A program made the position numbers and the translations under genes. From Phytohabitans rumicis (lineage in GTDB: Bacteria > Actinomycetota > Actinomycetes > Mycobacteriales > Micromonosporaceae): a stretch of DNA of 64,000 nucleotides. Each line of letters starts with the position of its first letter. The stretch's first letter is position 1. The stretch lies in contig NZ_BLPG01000001.1 of assembly GCF_011764445.1 (NCBI RefSeq), forward strand, positions 2,542,001-2,606,000, written 5' to 3'. Below are positions 47,156 to 54,908 of the stretch, piece by piece. Under the pieces are notes generated by a model. The model was not told the origin of the DNA. It made no database searches and saw only the letters and a list, made by a program, of their open reading frames with translations.

Positions 47156-48319
47156 ATGCCTGGGTTCACCCAGCGAGTCGCCGAGGCGACGCCGGACACC
47201 CGCGACCGCGCCGTCGACGGACTGCGCGCCCTCGCGATCCTCGGCGTCGTCGGCGGCCACTGGCTGGTCACCGCGCTCACCGCCCGCCCCGACGGCAGCC
47301 TGCGCATCGACAGCCCGCTGCGCTATCTCGGCGGGCTCGCGCCCGCGAGCTGGCTCCTGCAGACGCTCGGGCTCTTCTTTCTCGTCGGTGGGTTCGCCGC
47401 TGCCAGGTCCGCGTCCACGCACTCGAGTCTCTGGGTACGCCGGCGGCTGGTGCGCCTGGGTGCGCCGGTGCTCGCCGCCACCACCGCGCTCACCGCCGCA
47501 CTCGCGGTGGCGGCGCTCGCCGGGGTGCCGGGCGGGACGCTGCGCACCTGGACCGTCCTGTTTGTCCAGCCACTGTGGTTCATCGCCGTTTACGCTGCGG
47601 TGACCGCCCTTACGCCGTACACGATGCGGCTGGACCAGCGACTGGGCGCGCTCGCCGCGCTGCCTTTCGCCGCGGCGGTGGCCGTCGTCGACCTGTTCCG
47701 GTACGGGCCGTGGGCGGACGCTGTGCCGGCGAGCCTGGGTTACCTGACCGTGCTGCCGGCGTGGCTTTTCACCTACCAGCTCGGGGTGGCGTGGGCGCGC
47801 GGCCGGCTCGGCCGGCGGGCCGCGTGGGGGCTGCTGGGCGGCGGCGCCGCACTCTTCGCCGCGCTGCTGGGCTGGCTGGACTACCCGGCGAGCATGGTGG
47901 GCGTGCCGGGCGCGGACCGGTCCAACTCGAGCCCGCCGTCGCTGCTGGTGCCGGCGCTGGCCGCGGTCCAGGCCGGCGCCGCACTGCTGCTGCGCGAGCG
48001 GTTCGACGCGCTGCTGCGCCGGCGGGCCCGGCTGTGGGCGGCGGTCGCGGCCGTCAACCTGAACGCGATGCGGGTGTTCTGCTGGCACCTGACCGCGGTG
48101 GTGGTGCTCTGCCTCGCGGTGCGTGCGCACGGCCTGACCGACCGGCCGGCTGCCCATTCCTGGGTGCTGGCCCGCGCCGCCTGGCTGCCGGTGCTGGCGG
48201 CCGTGCTGGCCGGGCTGGTGGCGCTGGCCCGGCGGATCGAGGCGCTCACGGACGCCCACCGGATGCTCGCGGGCGCGGTGGCGATGGCGTTCGCGGCGTA
48301 CGCCCTGACGGTCTACTGA
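47156..48319 (+). CDS. Acyltransferase 3 family membrane protein
   Basis: A 387-aa polytopic membrane protein. It begins DRAVDGLRALAILGVVGGHW, with the histidine of the acyltransferase-3 active site near residue 34, and continues with about ten hydrophobic helices (SWLLQTLGLFFLVGGFAAAR, WVRRRLVRLGAPVLAATTAL, PLWFIAVYAAVTAL, MRVFCWHLTAVVVLCLAVRA). Members O-acylate polysaccharides, lipids or secondary metabolites at the membrane. The acceptor cannot be inferred. The gene appears to be transcribed alone. Confidence 0.85.
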   Translation: MPGFTQRVAEATPDTRDRAVDGLRALAILGVVGGHWLVTALTARPDGSLRIDSPLRYLGGLAPASWLLQTLGLFFLVGGFAAARSASTHSSLWVRRRLVRLGAPVLAATTALTAALAVAALAGVPGGTLRTWTVLFVQPLWFIAVYAAVTALTPYTMRLDQRLGALAALPFAAAVAVVDLFRYGPWADAVPASLGYLTVLPAWLFTYQLGVAWARGRLGRRAAWGLLGGGAALFAALLGWLDYPASMVGVPGADRSNSSPPSLLVPALAAVQAGAALLLRERFDALLRRRARLWAAVAAVNLNAMRVFCWHLTAVVVLCLAVRAHGLTDRPAAHSWVLARAAWLPVLAAVLAGLVALARRIEALTDAHRMLAGAVAMAFAAYALTVY

Positions 48320-48330
48320 GCGGGCGCGGG

Positions 48331-48336
48331 TAGCCT
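48331..48336 (+). promoter_or_regulatory. Probable -10 of a leaderless hydrolase promoter
   Basis: TAGCCT lies six bases before GTG 48343, with no ribosome site. Confidence 0.45.
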
Positions 48337-48342
48337 GGCCGG

Positions 48343-49903
48343 GTGGCTCGCACCCAACGCCGGGTTCTGACCGGCATCGTCGTCGGGGCGCTCATCGCCG
48401 CCGGCTGCACCCTTCCGGTGTACGCGCCGAACACCGACGGCGACGACAACGCCGCGCCCGGCACGCCGGCGCCCGCGGCCAGCGGCGAGACGGTGCGGTG
48501 GCGGCCCTGCTCGGACATCCCGGAAGACCTGGTGGGGCGCACCGCGGACGGCATGACGTACGAGTGCACGACCATCGCCGTGCCCGAGGACTGGGCCAGC
48601 CCGGGCAACGGCGAGACGTTCCAGATCGCGTTGCTGCGGGCCCGGTCCGACCAGCAGAAGGACCGGATCGGATCGCTCGTGGTCAACCCGGGCGGGCCCG
48701 GCGGCTCCGGCATCGACACGGCGGTCTACCTGTCGTTCGGGCGCGGTTCGGCGGCCTGCCCGCCGAGATCACCGACCGGTTCGACATCGTCGGCTTCGAC
48801 CCGCGCGGCGTGGCCCGGTCGTCCCCGGTGGAGTGCATCTCGGACGCCGACCTCGACGCCACGTTCGGCGCCGACCCGGATCCGGACACGCAGGCGGAGT
48901 TCGACGCGTACGCCGGGCTCAACCAGCGGATCGGCCAGAGCTGCGGCACGAAGTACGGCGCCGACCTGCGCCTGTTCGCGACGGAGCAGGCGGCCCGCGA
49001 CATGGACGCGGTACGCGCCGCGGTGGGCGACGAGAAGCTGACCTACCTGGGGTACTCGTACGGGACGCTGCTCGGCGCCACGTACGCCCAGCTTTTCCCG
49101 AACAAGATCCGCGCGTTCGTGCTCGACGGCGCGGTCGACCCGGGCCAGGACTTCGTCGCCGGGTCGGAGGGCCAGGCGAAGGGGTTCGAGCGGGCGTTCG
49201 GCAACTTCGCCACTTGGTGCACGCAGAACGCCGGCCGCTGCCCGATCGCGCCGGACGCGAAGGGCGCGGTCACCGCCGCCATCGACAAGGCACGCGTCTC
49301 GCCGGTGCGCTCGGGTTCGCGCGAGGCCACCGCGGGCTGGGTGTTCTACGCGGTGATCTCCTCGCTCTACACCGAGCAGGGCTGGGAGCAGCTGGCCAAG
49401 GCGATCGACGACCTGCAGGCCGGCGACGCGAGCGGCGTGTTCGAGCTGGCCGACTCGTACGCCGAGCGGGACGCCGACGGGCAGTACTCCAACCTCTTCG
49501 ACGCCAACGCGGCGGTGAACTGTGCCGACAACGCCAAGAAGCCGTCGGTGGCGCAGATCAGGTCGCTGCAGTCCCAGTGGCGGGCCAAGTACCCGCTCTT
49601 CGGGGCGCCGCTGGCGGTCGGGATGCTCACCTGCGCGTACTGGCCGGCCGAGCGCGACCCGTACCCGACGGGAGAGGCCAAGGGCGCGCCGCCGATCCTG
49701 GTGGTCGGCACGACCGGCGACCCGGCCACGCCGTACGAGCAGACGGCCAAGCTCGCCGACATGCTGGGCGTCGGCGTCGTGCTGACCTGGGAGGGCGAGG
49801 GCCACACCGCGTACCCGCAGACCTCCTGCGTCACCGAGACGGTCGACAACTACTTCATCTCGCTGGAGGTGCCCCGGCCGGTCGGCGCTGCCCACCCCGT
49901 TGA
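48343..49903 (+). CDS. Secreted alpha/beta hydrolase, tripeptidyl-aminopeptidase type (two apparent 1-nt frameshifts)
   Basis: With two bases restored this is a ~520-aa lipoprotein of the SlpD/TAP family. It starts ARTQRRVLTGIVVGALIAAG with a lipidated cysteine (IAAGC). Motifs are DWASPGNGETFQIALLRARS, SLVVNPGGPGGSGIDTAVYL (oxyanion loop), DRFDIVGFDPRGVARSSPVE, the nucleophile serine in LTYLGYSYGTLLGATYAQLF, AYWPAERDPYP, ILVVGTTGDPATPYEQTAKL (acid) and EGEGHTAYPQTSCV (histidine). The frame fails at the GG of 48745-48746 (GRG should continue FGGLPAEIT) and again at the CCCC of 49872-49875, where one more C gives ...EVPPAGRRCPPR and a stop at 49903. Members clip N-terminal peptides. Confidence 0.85.
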
Positions 49904-50291
49904 GCTGCTCGACCATCGCCCGGATGGCGCGCAGGTTCTGCTTGATCTCCTCCTGCTCCTCGTGCCGGAACGCGTCCGCGTCGACGATCAGCCGGCTCGC
50001 GAAGTGGGCGGTGATCAGCGGGATCACCAGCAGCACCATCGTGGAGATCAACAGGCCGGCCAGGACGCGCCCTTGCCACGTCGTCGGGTACGTGTCGCCG
50101 TACCCGACCGTGGACGCCGTCACGACCGCCCACCACACGGAGTCGCCGACGCTCTTCTTCTCGGCGAGGCTGTAGAGCGAACCGCTGATGACGATCATCC
50201 CGAGGTACGCGAGTATCAGCGTGCGCGGCGAGTTGGCCAGCCACACGATGCCGCGATAGACCTGGTGCAGCGGCCAGAACAGCAGCTTCAT
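49855..50291 (-). CDS. Two-helix potassium channel protein (apparent 1-nt frameshift near the end)
   Basis: A ~145-aa ion channel from ATG 50291. Two helices (LILAYLGMIVISGSLYSLA and VLAGLLISTMVLLVIPLITA) flank the pore loop WWAVVTASTVGYGDTYPTTW, with the selectivity filter TVGYGD. A cytoplasmic tail follows (DADAFRHEEQEEIKQNLRAI, RAMVEQLNG). In the given sequence the frame stays open far into the opposite hydrolase gene. Restoring one base at 49872-49875 gives an ending RPGAPPAR and a stop at 49855, 48 nt inside the hydrolase end. The same base repairs the hydrolase. Four such subunits form a K+ pore. Confidence 0.82.
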
Positions 50292-50329
50292 GCCGCATGA
50301 TGATGCCCGGTGCCGGCGGGCCCCTGCCA

Positions 50330-50335
50330 TAGGCT
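50330..50335 (+). promoter_or_regulatory. Probable -10 of a leaderless GNAT promoter
   Basis: TAGGCT lies six bases before GTG 50342, with no ribosome site, and between the divergent channel and acetyltransferase genes. Confidence 0.45.
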
Positions 50336-50341
50336 GGCCGG

Positions 50342-50791
50342 GTGAGCGACACCGTCTTCCGCCCGGCCACCCACGCCGACGTACCCGGGATCGTGGCCCT
50401 GCTGGCCGACGACGCCCTCGGCGCCACCCGCGAGAGCCCCGACCAGGCCGCCTACCTGCGGGCCTTCGAGGCCATCGACGCGGACCCGCGCAACGCGCTG
50501 GTCGTCGCCGACCGGGACGGCGAGCTGGTCGGCACGATGCAGCTGACCTTCATCCCGGGCCTCAGCCACAACGGCGCCGAGCGCCTTCAGATCGAAGCCG
50601 TCCGGGTACGCTCCGACCTCCGCGGCCAGGGATTGGGCCGCGAGATGATCACCTGGGCCCTGGAGCAGGGGCGCGGCAGAGGCTGCCGCACCGCCCAGCT
50701 GACCACCCACAAGTCCCGGGTGGACGCCCACCGCTTCTACGCCGGCCTGGGCTTCGCGGCGTCCCACGAGGGCATGAAGCTGGTGCTCTAG
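50342..50791 (+). CDS. GNAT family N-acetyltransferase
   Basis: A 149-aa single-domain GNAT: FRPATHADVPGIVALLADDA, NALVVADRDGELVGTMQLTF, the acetyl-CoA loop VRSDLRGQGLGREMITWALE, and HKSRVDAHRFYAGLGFAASH. It resembles small actinobacterial acetyltransferases of unknown substrate. It converges with the CGNR gene, overlapping it by four bases at the 3' ends. Confidence 0.9.
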   Translation: MSDTVFRPATHADVPGIVALLADDALGATRESPDQAAYLRAFEAIDADPRNALVVADRDGELVGTMQLTFIPGLSHNGAERLQIEAVRVRSDLRGQGLGREMITWALEQGRGRGCRTAQLTTHKSRVDAHRFYAGLGFAASHEGMKLVL

Positions 50792-51285
50792 GCGCGGGCC
50801 GGGCCCACGATCCGGCGCTGGCGGTACGCGCGGGTCTTGTTGCGGTTGCCGCACGAGGCGCCGCACCAGGTCTTCGAGGAGTTCTTGGACCAGTCGTAGA
50901 ACGCGTACTGGCAGGTGTCCTCGCGACATATCTTGAGCCGGGTCCACGCGCCCTCGCGCTCAGCGAGCACCACCTCGGCGACCACGCTCGCCAGCGCGCC
51001 GCGTACGCCTGCGCCCACCGCGGCCAGTTCCACGCCGTCCGCGGTGAAGCGGGCCCGCAACGGCAGGCCGGCGGCGAGCCGGTCGAGCTCGGCCCGCACC
51101 GCGCCGTCGTGGTCGGTGAGCTCGGCCCGCAGCGCCGTACGCAGGGCGAGCGCCAGGTCGGCGTCGCCCGGCTCGACGGGACCGCGCGCGGCCAGCCACT
51201 GAGCCAGCTCGTCCGTGCCCTCTTCGACGTCGAGGGTGTTGACGAACGCACCCACCAACGCGAGCTGACCCGGAATCTCCGACAC
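50788..51285 (-). CDS. CGNR zinc finger regulator
   Basis: A 165-aa protein from GTG 51285, spaced correctly from a GGAGGT site. The N-terminal part is the ABATE domain (LVGAFVNTLDVEEGTDELAQ, LALALRTALRAELTDH) and the C-terminus is the CGNR finger: LKICREDTCQYAFYDWSKNS, SKTWCGASCGNRNKTRAYRQ. Members are predicted transcription regulators responding to small molecules through the ABATE domain. No target is apparent. Confidence 0.9.
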   Translation of the reverse strand: MSEIPGQLALVGAFVNTLDVEEGTDELAQWLAARGPVEPGDADLALALRTALRAELTDHDGAVRAELDRLAAGLPLRARFTADGVELAAVGAGVRGALASVVAEVVLAEREGAWTRLKICREDTCQYAFYDWSKNSSKTWCGASCGNRNKTRAYRQRRIVGPARA

Positions 51286-51376
51286 CAGTAAACCTCCTTG
51301 ACCCGTAACACCGATCGTACTACCGTCAAAGCAACACCAGCAAAGCGCGTTCACTAGTGTCGGAGGGACGGCTCTC

Positions 51377-51565
51377 ATGCATCCGCTCATCGCCTCGATG
51401 TGGCTCAAGGCGTACGAAGAGGATCTCCGCGACGAGGCCCGCGACGCGCGCCGCGCGGCGGCCCTGACCAGCGATGACTCCCTGCGGGCACGGACCGGAC
51501 GCGGCCTGATCCGCCTCGGCCAGCGCGTCGGCGGCGAGGCCGTGCGCCGCCCCCAGGCTGTTTAA
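51377..51565 (+). CDS. Small hypothetical protein (62 aa)
   Basis: A 62-aa ORF: MHPLIASMWLKAYEEDLRDE, ARDARRAAALTSDDSLRART, then [20 protein letters not shown]. It is highly charged and predicted alpha-helical, with GGAGGG nine bases before ATG 51377. It sits divergently from the CGNR gene, and its stop overlaps the LigD-polymerase stop by four bases. The helix-rich composition and ribosome site suggest a real gene. No family is recognised. Confidence 0.6.
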   Translation: MHPLIASMWLKAYEEDLRDEARDARRAAALTSDDSLRARTGRGLIRLGQRVGGEAVRRPQAV

Positions 51566-52584
51566 GCCTTGCGGTCGCGGTCCTTGGACGGCTGCACCCG
51601 CTTCGGCTCGCCGGGCATCTTGGGGTGGTCCGGGGGGTACGGCATGTCGCCCAGCCCGTCCCGATCGTCCCGCGCCGACCACTCCAGCAGCGGCGTGATG
51701 TCGAACGGCTCGTCGTCGATCGACGCGTGCGGGTCACCCACCTTGGCGAAGCGCTCCGGCACCGTACGCAGGTCGAAGTCGTCCGGCTCCACCTCGGCCA
51801 GCTCGTCCCAGGTCACCGGCGTCGAGACGGTCGCGCGGCGGTTGGCCCGCAGCGAGTACGCGCAGGCGATCGTGCGGTCCCGGGCCATCTGGTTGAAGTC
51901 GATGAACACCCGCTCCCCGCGCTCCTCCTTCCACCACGAGCTGGTGACCAGGTCGGGACGGCGCCGCTCCACCTCGCGGGCGAGTGCGATCACCGCCCGC
52001 CGTACGCCGACGAAGTCCCACTCGGGGCGGATCCGCACGTAGACGTGCACCCCCCGGCCGCCGGACGTCTTGGGGTAGGCGGTCGCGCCCACCCCTTCGA
52101 GCACCTCGCGCACCACCCCGGCCGCCTCGACGGCGTGGCCGAAGTCGGTGCCCGGCTGCGGGTCGACGTCGATGCGCAGCTCGTCCGGATGGTCCACGTC
52201 GGCCTTGCGCACCGGCCACGCGTGGAAGACCACCGTGCCGAGCTGGGCCGCCCACGCCACGTGCGCGAGGTCCGCCGGGCACAGCTCGTCGGCCGGCCGC
52301 CCGCTCGGAAACCGGATCTGCGCCGTCTGCACCCACGGCGGCACGCCCCGCGTCGGGACGCGCTTCTGGAAGAACATCTCCCCGTCGATGCCGTCCGGGA
52401 AGCGCTGCAACGTCGTCGGGCGGTCGTGCAGCGCGCGCACGATGCCGTCGCCGACCGAGAGGTAATACTCGAACACGTCCCGCTTGGTGAAGCCCCGTTC
52501 CGGGAAGTAGACCTTGTCGGGGCTGCTCAGCCGTACCGCATGGCCGGCGACCTCGACCTCGACGGCGCTCGCCTTTGGGCTCAT
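51562..52584 (-). CDS. ligD: LigD-type DNA polymerase/primase domain protein
   Basis: A 340-aa stand-alone polymerase domain from ATG 52584. It belongs to the archaeo-eukaryotic primase superfamily: [40 protein letters not shown], the metal-binding pair in [18 protein letters not shown], and the active-site [12 protein letters not shown] followed by [20 protein letters not shown]. In actinobacteria the Pol domain of LigD works with Ku and a ligase in non-homologous end joining. Here Pol stands alone with no ligase, nuclease or ku gene adjacent, as in many actinomycetes with split LigD. Confidence 0.9.
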   Translation of the reverse strand: MSPKASAVEVEVAGHAVRLSSPDKVYFPERGFTKRDVFEYYLSVGDGIVRALHDRPTTLQRFPDGIDGEMFFQKRVPTRGVPPWVQTAQIRFPSGRPADELCPADLAHVAWAAQLGTVVFHAWPVRKADVDHPDELRIDVDPQPGTDFGHAVEAAGVVREVLEGVGATAYPKTSGGRGVHVYVRIRPEWDFVGVRRAVIALAREVERRRPDLVTSSWWKEERGERVFIDFNQMARDRTIACAYSLRANRRATVSTPVTWDELAEVEPDDFDLRTVPERFAKVGDPHASIDDEPFDITPLLEWSARDDRDGLGDMPYPPDHPKMPGEPKRVQPSKDRDRKA

Positions 52585-52594
52585 GCCCGCCACC

Positions 52595-53035
52595 CTAACT
52601 GTGGATGCTCCAATCACGGTGCGTCTCCCACAGGTGGACCAGCATGAAGAGGCGCCGCTCGAAGAACGGGTCCCGCCCCAGCCAGTCACCGTCGTAGGGC
52701 GCGCGCAGCCGCAGGGTCTCCCCCGAGTCCAGGTAGACCACGACGACCGTACGCCGGCGCCGGCGCTCGGCGCGGATGTCCACCACGCGCTTCCACGACG
52801 CGACGCCGCCGGGTGGGGTGTGGCGGATGCCGTACTCGTCGACCTCCGTGCCGCCACGGCGGCCCACGACCGCCACGACCAGGGCGGCCAGCAGCGACGG
52901 CACCAGCACCGCCGCCGGGTGCGGCTCGCCCGGCAGCACCAGCCCGACGAGGTACGCGGCGACGGCGCACGCCACCCCCGCGTACACCCCACGCCCGACC
53001 GCCTGCCGCCACGTCGGCCGGAAACTGATCACCAT
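52595..53035 (-). CDS. Small membrane protein with PH-like domain
   Basis: A 146-aa protein. Two hydrophobic helices ([18 protein letters not shown] and [18 protein letters not shown], residues ~17-57) precede a soluble region, [60 protein letters not shown]. This layout resembles actinobacterial PH-domain proteins annotated as low molecular weight antigen 6-like. It starts divergently from msrB and is 10 bp upstream of the LigD-type gene on the same strand. The function is unknown. Confidence 0.75.
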   Translation of the reverse strand: MVISFRPTWRQAVGRGVYAGVACAVAAYLVGLVLPGEPHPAAVLVPSLLAALVVAVVGRRGGTEVDEYGIRHTPPGGVASWKRVVDIRAERRRRRTVVVVYLDSGETLRLRAPYDGDWLGRDPFFERRLFMLVHLWETHRDWSIHS

Positions 53036-53091
53036 GACTCGTCAACGAGACCGTTCGTGGTTGGTAATCACGGGTCACTCCGGCGCGGTCG

Positions 53092-53097
53092 TACCGT
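53092..53097 (+). promoter_or_regulatory. Probable -10 of a leaderless msrB promoter
   Basis: TACCGT lies seven bases before ATG 53105, with no ribosome site. Confidence 0.45.
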
Positions 53098-53104
53098 TGA
53101 GGGC

Positions 53105-53520
53105 ATGGCTGCTGACGAGATGACCGTGCCCACGACCGAAGACGAGTGGCGGGTCCGGCTGTCGCCCGACGAGTACCGGGTGCTGCGCGAGGCGGGCACC
53201 GAGGCACCCTGGACCGGCGAGTACGTCGACTCGAAGACCAAGGGCGTCTACCGCTGCCGGGCGTGCGGCGCGGAACTGTTCTCCAGCGACACGAAGTTCG
53301 ACTCGCACTGCGGCTGGCCGTCGTTCTTTACGCCGCTGGCGGAGGACCGGGTGCGCTACATCGTGGACAGCACGCTCGGCATGGTCCGTACGGAGGTGCG
53401 CTGCGCCCGCTGCGACTCGCACCTGGGCCACGTCTTCGAAGGCGAGGGCTACCCGACCCGACCGACCAGCGCTACTGCATCAACTCCATCAGCCTTACCC
53501 TGGAGCCCGCCACCGAGTAG
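53105..53520 (+). CDS. msrB: Peptide-methionine (R)-S-oxide reductase MsrB (apparent 1-nt frameshift)
   Basis: A ~138-aa enzyme that repairs the R form of methionine sulfoxide. It reads [50 protein letters not shown] and [20 protein letters not shown], with two CxxC zinc-binding pairs. The frame then fails at the CCC of 53457-53459. One added base restores [18 protein letters not shown] with the catalytic cysteine in RYCIN. As given, the catalytic residue is lost, so the break is more likely a sequence error than a working variant. ATG 53105 fits a leaderless start. Confidence 0.88.
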
Positions 53521-53522
53521 CG

Positions 53523-53788
53523 TCAGCGTGGTCGGTAGACATCCGTGCGCCGCTGAACGTAGGCCACCTCGACGATGACCCTGTCATCGTGGATGGCGTA
53601 GATGACGCGGTACTCGCCACGGCGAGCGGAGTGAAGTCCGGTCAGGTCACCGATCAGCGGCTTACCCACTCGGTGGGGTTCTCCGCCAACGGTCCGGCGC
53701 AAAACTCTAAGACGGCCCAGGCGACCCGTTCAGGAAGCTTCGCGATGTCGCGGCGGGCGGCCCCGGTGAACTCGACCCGGTAGGTCAT
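53523..53788 (-). CDS. RelE/ParE family toxin (apparent 1-nt frameshift)
   Basis: With one base restored this is an 88-aa RelE-fold toxin: [38 protein letters not shown], then [50 protein letters not shown]. The frame fails at the GGGG of 53675-53678 on the plus strand; without the base it stops at VSR. RelE toxins cut mRNA on the ribosome. It overlaps the upstream antitoxin gene by four bases. The pattern [10 protein letters not shown] with a terminal histidine/tyrosine group is typical of YoeB/RelE toxins. Confidence 0.85.
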
Positions 53789-54072
53789 GCCGCTGGTCCG
53801 TCGCCTCCGCTGCGCGCCTCCAGGTCCCGGCGGATTTCATCGACGCTGAACCGCTCGGGATCGGACAGCGACTCGCGGATCGCCTGCGCCGCGCCGCGGT
53901 CGGACAGGATCTCCAGGGTTTCCTCAAGCGATGCAAGATCCTCATAGGACATGAGTACGGCAGACGGACGACCGTTCTTTGTGATGACGACACGCTCATG
54001 AGTCGTCTCGACCGAGTTGACGATCGGCGAGAGGCGTTCACGTACATCGGCAAGCGGCAGGGTCGTCGTCAT
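53785..54072 (-). CDS. Phd/YefM family antitoxin
   Basis: A 95-aa antitoxin from ATG 54072: TTTLPLADVRERLSPIVNSV, ETTHERVVITKNGRPSAVLM, SYEDLASLEETLEILSDRGA. The N-terminal half is the DNA-binding Phd fold and the acidic C-terminal half would wrap the toxin. The stop overlaps the toxin start. CATAAT on the minus strand lies seven bases from the ATG, so it too may be leaderless. Confidence 0.9.
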   Translation of the reverse strand: MTTTLPLADVRERLSPIVNSVETTHERVVITKNGRPSAVLMSYEDLASLEETLEILSDRGAAQAIRESLSDPERFSVDEIRRDLEARSGGDGPAA

Positions 54073-54109
54073 GTACAGAATTATGCCCCTGAGTTGCCAG
54101 GCCGACAAC

Positions 54110-54130
54110 ATGGTACCAAAGTGGTACCAT
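54110..54130. promoter_or_regulatory. Inverted-repeat operator of the CopG-Doc module
   Basis: Two nine-base arms, ATGGTACCA (54110-54118) and TGGTACCAT (54122-54130), are perfect inverse complements separated by three bases. The right arm contains TACCAT, the likely -10, seven bases before GTG 54138. Binding of the ribbon-helix-helix antitoxin here would repress the module. Confidence 0.8.
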
Positions 54131-54137
54131 AGCCGTC

Positions 54138-54341
54138 GTGGCCGTCAACCTCCGCCCCAGCCCCGAGCAGACCGAAGCGCTGCGCTCGATCGCGGCCGCC
54201 GAGGGACGCTCCATGCACGCCGTCATCCTGGCGGCCATCGACGAGTACGTCGCGCGCCACACCAAGCGCGCCATGCTCGACCGCGTCCTCGACACCCAGT
54301 TGCCCCGCTTCGAGGACGCCCTGCGCCGGCTGGGCGAATGA
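54138..54341 (+). CDS. CopG/ribbon-helix-helix-type antitoxin
   Basis: A 67-aa protein from GTG 54138: MAVNLRPSPEQTEALRSIAA, AEGRSMHAVILAAIDEYVAR. The start VNLRPS strand, two helices and absence of other domains fit a ribbon-helix-helix DNA-binding antitoxin. The C-terminal half (HTKRAMLDRVLDTQLPRFED) would bind the toxin. Its stop overlaps the Doc start by four bases (ATGA). A perfect inverted repeat lies over its promoter. Confidence 0.85.
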   Translation: MAVNLRPSPEQTEALRSIAAAEGRSMHAVILAAIDEYVARHTKRAMLDRVLDTQLPRFEDALRRLGE

Positions 54342-54709
54342 TCTACCTCGACCTCGAGGACCTGCTGTACGTGGCCGAGCGGGTCTTGGGCGGCCCCGCG
54401 AAGGTACGCGACATGGGCCTGCTCAACTCCGCACTGGCTCGCCCGCAGACGGTCGCGTTCGGCGTCGTGGCCTATCCGACCCTGGCCGAGCAGGCGGCCG
54501 CCCTGATGCACTCGATCTGCCAGAACCATGCCCTGATCGACGGCAACAAGCGGCTCGCGCTCGCCGGAGTCATCGCCTTCGTCGGCCTCAACGGGTACGA
54601 GCTGCGGATGACCAACGACGAGGCGTACGAGTTGACGATGAGCGTGGCGGCCGGCGGCCGGGACGTACCCGAAATCGCCGCCGCCCTCCAGCACGCAGGC
54701 ATCCCCTAG
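54338..54709 (+). CDS. doc: Doc-type Fic toxin
   Basis: A 123-aa Fic/DOC protein: MIYLDLEDLLYVAERVLGGP, RDMGLLNSALARPQTVAFG and the active-site motif NHALIDGNKRLALAG (H-x3-D-G-N-K-R) near residues 63-77. Doc toxins phosphorylate EF-Tu and halt translation. The canonical HPF is HAL here; the histidine, acidic residue and arginine are kept. It is encoded right after its RHH antitoxin rather than the Phd antitoxin. Nine bases from its stop begins a GATCAAGG repeat. Confidence 0.92.
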   Translation: MIYLDLEDLLYVAERVLGGPAKVRDMGLLNSALARPQTVAFGVVAYPTLAEQAAALMHSICQNHALIDGNKRLALAGVIAFVGLNGYELRMTNDEAYELTMSVAAGGRDVPEIAAALQHAGIP

Positions 54710-54714
54710 TCCCG

Positions 54715-54806
54715 CGCCGATCAAGGACTTCCACGCCGATCAAGGGCAATTGGTCGTGGTTTGGAGATCAAAGCACGACCATTTGCCCTTGATCGACGTG
54801 GAAAGG
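54715..54806. repeat. GATCAAGG palindromic intergenic repeat, copy 5
   Basis: GCCGATCAAGGACTTCCACG, then GATCAAGGGCAATTGGTCGT, the centre GGTTTGGAGATCAAAGCACG, and CCATTTGCCCTTGATCGACG. The right outer arm is missing after GTGGAAAGG. The centre has the orientation of copies 1 and 4. Confidence 0.85.
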
Positions 54807-54908
54807 CGGGAGGTACGTGACGTACGTCTAGCGTGAGCGCTCTGCCGGCTTCAGGGGTGGGTGTCCAGTCGCTACGATCGCCAACCAAGGGTGTACGGGG
54901 AGGACGAC

